A stretch of 46,083 bases of DNA from Coriobacteriia bacterium (GTDB lineage: Bacteria; Actinomycetota; Coriobacteriia; WRKU01): the NCBI GenBank assembly GCA_009777935.1, contig WRKU01000012.1:1-46083 (forward strand), in the 5' to 3' direction. The notes below the pieces were generated by a model. The model did not search any database, was not told where the DNA came from, and was given only the letters and a program-made list of their open reading frames with translations. Below are positions 43,479 to 46,083 of the stretch, one piece after another. Every line of letters starts with the position of its first letter. Positions within the stretch are counted from its first letter, which is position 1. Position numbers and translations under genes: made by a program.

Positions 43479-44206
43479 GCGGCATCCCCCTCAGACTCAG
43501 CGAGACGATTCTCCATATATGAGACGAGCCGTCCCAGCGGGATCGTCAGCAGCAGATAGAAGCACGCTGCCACCACGTAGCTCGACTGGTTGAACACACG
43601 CCCGGCGATGATCTTCGAGGCAAGCGTCATCTCCATGACGGCGACCGACGCGAGCAACGCGGTGTCCTTGAACAGCAGGATGAATTCGCTCATCATCGTG
43701 GGCAGGATACGGCGAACCGTCTGCGGCAAGATGACGAACGCCATCGATCGAGGCAGAGAAAGTCCCAGCGAGCGTGCTGCCTCCATCTGGCCGCGCGGAA
43801 TCGATTGAATGCCGGCGCGAAATATCTCGCATAGATACGCCGACGAGTTGAGCGACAGAATGAGCAGACCGCGCAGATAGACCGTTGCGTTAATGCCGAG
43901 CACATCGATACCCGAAAGCGGGGCTGCTATCACATTATAGATGGGTAAAAACGGCAGACCAAAGTAGAGGATAAGTATCTGGAGTGCGAGTGGTGTGCCG
44001 CGCACGACATCGACGTAGACGGTCGCCGGCCAGCGTAGCAGACGGTAGCGCGCCATCTTCATAAACGCAAGCGTCAAACCGCCCGGGATTGCGAGAAGGA
44101 AACCGCCAAAGCCGAAGATAAGCGACACGGGAAACGCGGCTGCCACGATCGGCAGCGCTTGCTTCATAACCTCGAGGTTAAAGAATACGTGAAGAATCGT
44201 TTCCAA
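43475..44206 (-). CDS. Polar amino acid ABC transporter permease
   Basis: About 243 residues. The His/Glu/Gln/Arg-type permease pattern is clear: several membrane segments, the [23 protein letters not shown] block, [27 protein letters not shown] (the EAA loop that meets the ATPase) and [17 protein letters not shown]. The start is uncertain: no ATG fits; TTG 44206 has a GGAT 5-6 nt upstream, and TTG 44221 would add five residues. Either way translation starts just after a strong hairpin. It follows the substrate-binding gene by about 150 nt of structured sequence. Confidence 0.92.
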   Translation of the reverse strand: METILHVFFNLEVMKQALPIVAAAFPVSLIFGFGGFLLAIPGGLTLAFMKMARYRLLRWPATVYVDVVRGTPLALQILILYFGLPFLPIYNVIAAPLSGIDVLGINATVYLRGLLILSLNSSAYLCEIFRAGIQSIPRGQMEAARSLGLSLPRSMAFVILPQTVRRILPTMMSEFILLFKDTALLASVAVMEMTLASKIIAGRVFNQSSYVVAACFYLLLTIPLGRLVSYMENRLAESEGDAA

Positions 44207-44229
44207 CGAACATCCAATCAAAGGTGTCG

Positions 44230-44258
44230 GGGGTCAGGGCGTATCGTGCTCTGACCCC
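44230..44258 (-). promoter_or_regulatory. Hairpin just upstream of the permease start
   Basis: An 11-bp stem (44230-44240 with 44248-44258, one G-U pair) with a 7-nt loop, including GGGGTCAG/CTGACCCC. It ends about 10-24 nt before the candidate permease start codons and has no T-run. It may limit read-through or ribosome access. Confidence 0.6.
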
Positions 44259-44279
44259 ACGACGATGCTACGTCTTGGT

Positions 44280-44360
44280 TAAGTCTTGCGTAAGGAGGAG
44301 TTGTAAGGCGACTCGTACACCGTACTCGAGCCTTACAACGACAATGTTACGCGAGACTTA
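44280..44360 (-). promoter_or_regulatory. Compound stem-loop at the 3' end of the substrate-binding gene
   Basis: An outer 14-bp stem (44280-44293 with 44347-44360, one G-U) encloses a perfect 10-bp stem (44300-44309 with 44330-44339) and a small GTAC/GTAC tip. The stop codon of the binding-protein gene is part of the outer stem. Such structures commonly protect the upstream mRNA or cause partial termination, so that the binding protein is made in excess over the membrane parts. No U-tract follows. Confidence 0.75.
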
Positions 44361-45176
44361 GGGCATTATAGGGGTGGCGCCATCGAACCATTTTGCATAG
44401 ATAGTGTCATACGTACCATCAGCGATAACCGCTGCAAGCGCAACGTTGACGCGATCACGAAGCTCCTCGTTACCCTTCGGGAAGGCGATGCCGAACTTCT
44501 CAGCCTCTGCAACGTCGATTTCGCCAAGGTTCACTGCCTTGAGCTCCGGCTGCGCAGCGTACTTGTCGGCAACGGGACCATCGATGATAACTGCATCGAC
44601 CTCGCCAGCTGCCATCGCGGTGAAGCAGTCGTTGCCACCCGGATACGGCATAATGACGATGCCTTTGTCCTCAAGCTCGTCCTCGACCCAGAAGTGGCCG
44701 GTCGTCCCGTTCTGAACCGCAACCTTCATACCTGGCTGCAGGTCCTCGACCGAGGTAATGTCGGACCCTTCGGGCACCGCAAGCGCCTGCACCGAGACAA
44801 AGTACGGATCACTAAAGAGCATAACCTCTTCGCGGTCAGGCCTGATGGTGATCGAAGAGATCGCGCAATCGGCCTCGTCTGAACCGCTGGACATCGCAAA
44901 TATCAGCGCATCCCACCCTTTGTTCACGAACACGACCTCGTCGCCCATCTCTTTGACGATGGCCTCCATGAGATCGATATCGAATCCGGCGAAATCGCCA
45001 TTTTCATCCAAGAACTCCATCGGTGCAAATGTCGGGTCAGTCGCCGCACGAATAACGGTACTGTCCGATACCACCTGCGTCGTCGTCTCGTTTGCATCGT
45101 TCGAGCCACAGCCAACGAGCACTGCAACGCTCAGCGCGAGTACGCACGCTAACACAATCAGCAATGTCTTCCTCAT
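44358..45176 (-). CDS. Polar amino acid ABC transporter substrate-binding lipoprotein
   Basis: 272 residues from ATG 45176; AAGGGAG at 5-6 nt selects this ATG over one five codons earlier. A lipoprotein signal peptide ends at the lipobox LVGC with Cys23. The mature part is an SBP_bac_3 domain: TDPTFAPMEFLDENGDFAGFDIDLMEAI, the Ile/Thr-Arg-Pro-x-Arg segment ITIRPDREEVMLFSDPYF that holds the ligand carboxylate, VAVQNGTTGHFW and EKFGIAFPKGNEEL. The Arg and Asp ligand contacts typical of polar amino acid binders are there. First gene of the importer unit. Confidence 0.95.
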   Translation of the reverse strand: MRKTLLIVLACVLALSVAVLVGCGSNDANETTTQVVSDSTVIRAATDPTFAPMEFLDENGDFAGFDIDLMEAIVKEMGDEVVFVNKGWDALIFAMSSGSDEADCAISSITIRPDREEVMLFSDPYFVSVQALAVPEGSDITSVEDLQPGMKVAVQNGTTGHFWVEDELEDKGIVIMPYPGGNDCFTAMAAGEVDAVIIDGPVADKYAAQPELKAVNLGEIDVAEAEKFGIAFPKGNEELRDRVNVALAAVIADGTYDTIYAKWFDGATPIMP

Positions 45177-45262
45177 AATACTCCCTTTCATAGTAAAACA
45201 GCCGACAGACTTCCACGATACGTCATGCCGGATAATCTTGCAAGCACTCTTCAGTTTTATGC

Positions 45263-45268
45263 AGTATA
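45263..45268 (-). promoter_or_regulatory. Likely -10 of the amino acid importer operon
   Basis: TATACT on the minus strand in an AT-rich stretch after hicB; a second choice, TATAAA, lies about 20 nt further upstream. Neither has a clear -35. The start near 45256 would leave an ~80-nt leader, in which I see no riboswitch or obvious leader peptide. Confidence 0.4.
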
Positions 45269-45295
45269 TAAGCCTCTAACCAACATTTTATACAC

Positions 45296-45703
45296 TTATG
45301 CTGCGCCCAACTTATCTCTCAACGCCTCTTGTAGTGTTGAAGAGTAGCTAATGTGCACCGCGTCGGCCTCCGCTGCGAGCCAGCTAGGAATAGTCACATT
45401 TTTACGTACAGCCTTATTGCTTTGGCGCAATCTATAGTTAGTGAGATTAGCGGATACGAGGGTTACGATATCGCCCTTATTTTGAGCAAGATCAGAAGTA
45501 TCAGATGGTACCGGTAGCGCAATACCCTTATCCTGATACTCGATAGCGAGTATTGAGATCAAGTCCTTAGCCATCTCCAGAGCATCTGCCAAATCATTGC
45601 CCTGTGTGCTTCTGCCAAAGTCAGGTACATCGACAAAATACGGAACCGAGTCGTTTTCGTCTACACTCAGCACTACGGGATAGATTACGCTATCGGCTTT
45701 CAT
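45296..45703 (-). CDS. hicB: HicB-type antitoxin
   Basis: 135 residues. The N-terminal half is the HicB partial RNase H-like fold (YPVVLSVDENDSVPYFVDVPDFGRSTQGNDLADALEMA is spread over residues 8-46, with the Pro-Asp-Phe-x-x-x-x-x-x-Gly pattern). The C-terminus ends in a ribbon-helix-helix-like DNA-binding segment (KNVTIPSWLAAEADAV ... LQEALRDKL). It would neutralise HicA and repress the shared promoter. ATG lies 1 nt after the hicA stop; GGAGG stands ~11 nt upstream inside hicA. Local GC is lower than in the rest of the window, a sign of recent acquisition. Confidence 0.9.
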   Translation of the reverse strand: MKADSVIYPVVLSVDENDSVPYFVDVPDFGRSTQGNDLADALEMAKDLISILAIEYQDKGIALPVPSDTSDLAQNKGDIVTLVSANLTNYRLRQSNKAVRKNVTIPSWLAAEADAVHISYSSTLQEALRDKLGAA

Positions 45704-45704
45704 G

Positions 45705-45878
45705 CTATCTCAGCCTCCATCTCTTAATCATTGTCTTTGCCAACCGCTCGTTGACTTCGCGTCCTCGTGGTATTTGTTCGGAGTCATTTCCCTTTTTCCA
45801 AATGTCATGCTTTCCTCCATGACGGTCAAATACCCAGCCGTTTTGTTTGAATAGCTTTTCTAAGTCGCGCTTTTTCAT
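45705..45878 (-). CDS. hicA: HicA-type mRNA interferase toxin
   Basis: 57 residues from ATG 45878, with AAAGGAA upstream; the longer open frame runs into the poly-C edge and is not coding. The dsRBD-like HicA fold shows in KKRDLEKLFKQNGWVFDRHGGKHDIW, carrying the catalytic His24 after Gly-Gly-Lys, and IPRGREVNERLAKTMIK. HicA cleaves mRNA and tmRNA when free of HicB. Toxin-first order, low GC and an autoregulated-looking promoter are typical of mobile toxin-antitoxin pairs. Confidence 0.9.
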   Translation of the reverse strand: MKKRDLEKLFKQNGWVFDRHGGKHDIWKKGNDSEQIPRGREVNERLAKTMIKRWRLR

Positions 45879-45890
45879 TGTGTTCCTTTC

Positions 45891-45914
45891 ATACGCATAA
45901 TTATACGCATAATT
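45891..45914. repeat. Perfect tandem 12-bp repeat over the hicAB -10
   Basis: ATACGCATAATT occurs twice without a gap (45891-45902, 45903-45914). The second copy begins inside the -10 box of the hicAB promoter. Direct repeats over a promoter suit binding by a ribbon-helix-helix antitoxin such as HicB. Confidence 0.75.
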
Positions 45915-45928
45915 GAGTACTCTGTCAA
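45900..45928 (-). promoter_or_regulatory. hicAB promoter, perfect consensus
   Basis: TTGACA (45923-45928), a 17-nt spacer and TATAAT (45900-45905) on the minus strand. This is the only promoter in the window with both boxes at 6/6. RNA would start near 45893, leaving a 15-nt leader with AAAGGAA before hicA. Confidence 0.85.
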
Positions 45929-45946
45929 TCGTCGAGAAATGTATGT

Positions 45947-45952
45947 TACACT
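45947..45952 (+). promoter_or_regulatory. Extended -10 (TGT-TACACT) reading into the right edge
   Basis: TACACT with an upstream TGT lies 7 nt before an ATG at 45960. RNA would start at or next to that ATG, a leaderless arrangement like the def one. It is back to back with the hicAB promoter. Confidence 0.4.
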
Positions 45953-45959
45953 GTGTGTT

Positions 45960-46083
<124 letters not shown>

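Overview
The window is a 46 kb, gene-dense, high-GC piece of a bacterial chromosome. It reads as housekeeping DNA from an actinobacterium, most probably of the class Coriobacteriia; this is inference from gene content and order, not from a search. Supporting signs are the frequent GTG/TTG starts, the RG-rich tail on PNPase, gene clusters that resemble both Bacillus-type and Streptomyces-type orders, and at least one well-supported leaderless promoter. Almost everything is on the minus strand. Only rpmB, the adenine deaminase gene and a cut-off ORF at the right edge are on the plus strand. No rRNA, tRNA, insertion sequence, prophage or CRISPR array is visible.

Layout, left to right (minus-strand genes are transcribed right to left). 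1-203: low-complexity contig edge with no gene. 204-5.75 kb: rpsO, pnp, an M16 zinc peptidase, dapB and dapA (RNA turnover and lysine/diaminopimelate synthesis). 5.9-14.2 kb: asp23, fakA, degV/fakB, recG, rsmD, coaD, a coiled-coil protein and a membrane-anchored polysaccharide-deacetylase-like protein. rpmB (L28) starts divergently from asp23 at overlapping promoters. 14.5-19.1 kb: def, fmt, rsmB, glpX and a PASTA membrane protein, read from a promoter that leaves almost no leader. 19.1-27.0 kb: clpC, radA, ispD, ispF, cysE, cysS and rlmB, a compact version of the Bacillus clpC-to-rlmB cluster without disA, yacL, gltX and mrnC. 27.1-29.6 kb: a metallo-beta-lactamase-fold hydrolase and, divergently, adenine deaminase, closed by a long hairpin. 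29.6-30.5 kb: an orphan exported protein resembling SipW-dependent (TasA/camelysin-like) proteins.

30.7-36.7 kb: smpB, a giant recJ-HIRAN-recQ fusion and a shortened rel gene, joined by overlapping start and stop codons. 36.7-42.6 kb: a two-gene transketolase, ftsE, ftsX, an S41 (CtpA-like) protease and an M42 aminopeptidase, probably one long operon feeding smpB. 42.7-45.2 kb: a polar amino-acid ABC importer, with two strong stem-loops between the lipoprotein gene and the permease gene. 45.3-45.9 kb: a HicAB toxin-antitoxin pair under a perfect consensus promoter carrying a tandem 12-bp repeat. 45,984-46,083: a 29-nt C homopolymer and C-rich sequence that looks like assembly or read artefact.

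The most unusual content is the single-chain RecJ nuclease - HIRAN - RecQ-like helicase of about 1231 residues, followed immediately by a Rel protein that has lost its zinc-finger/RIS region. Secondary points are the deacetylase-like protein without the catalytic Asp pair, the N-terminal extension on FtsE, the leaderless promoters, and the orphan SipW-type exported protein.
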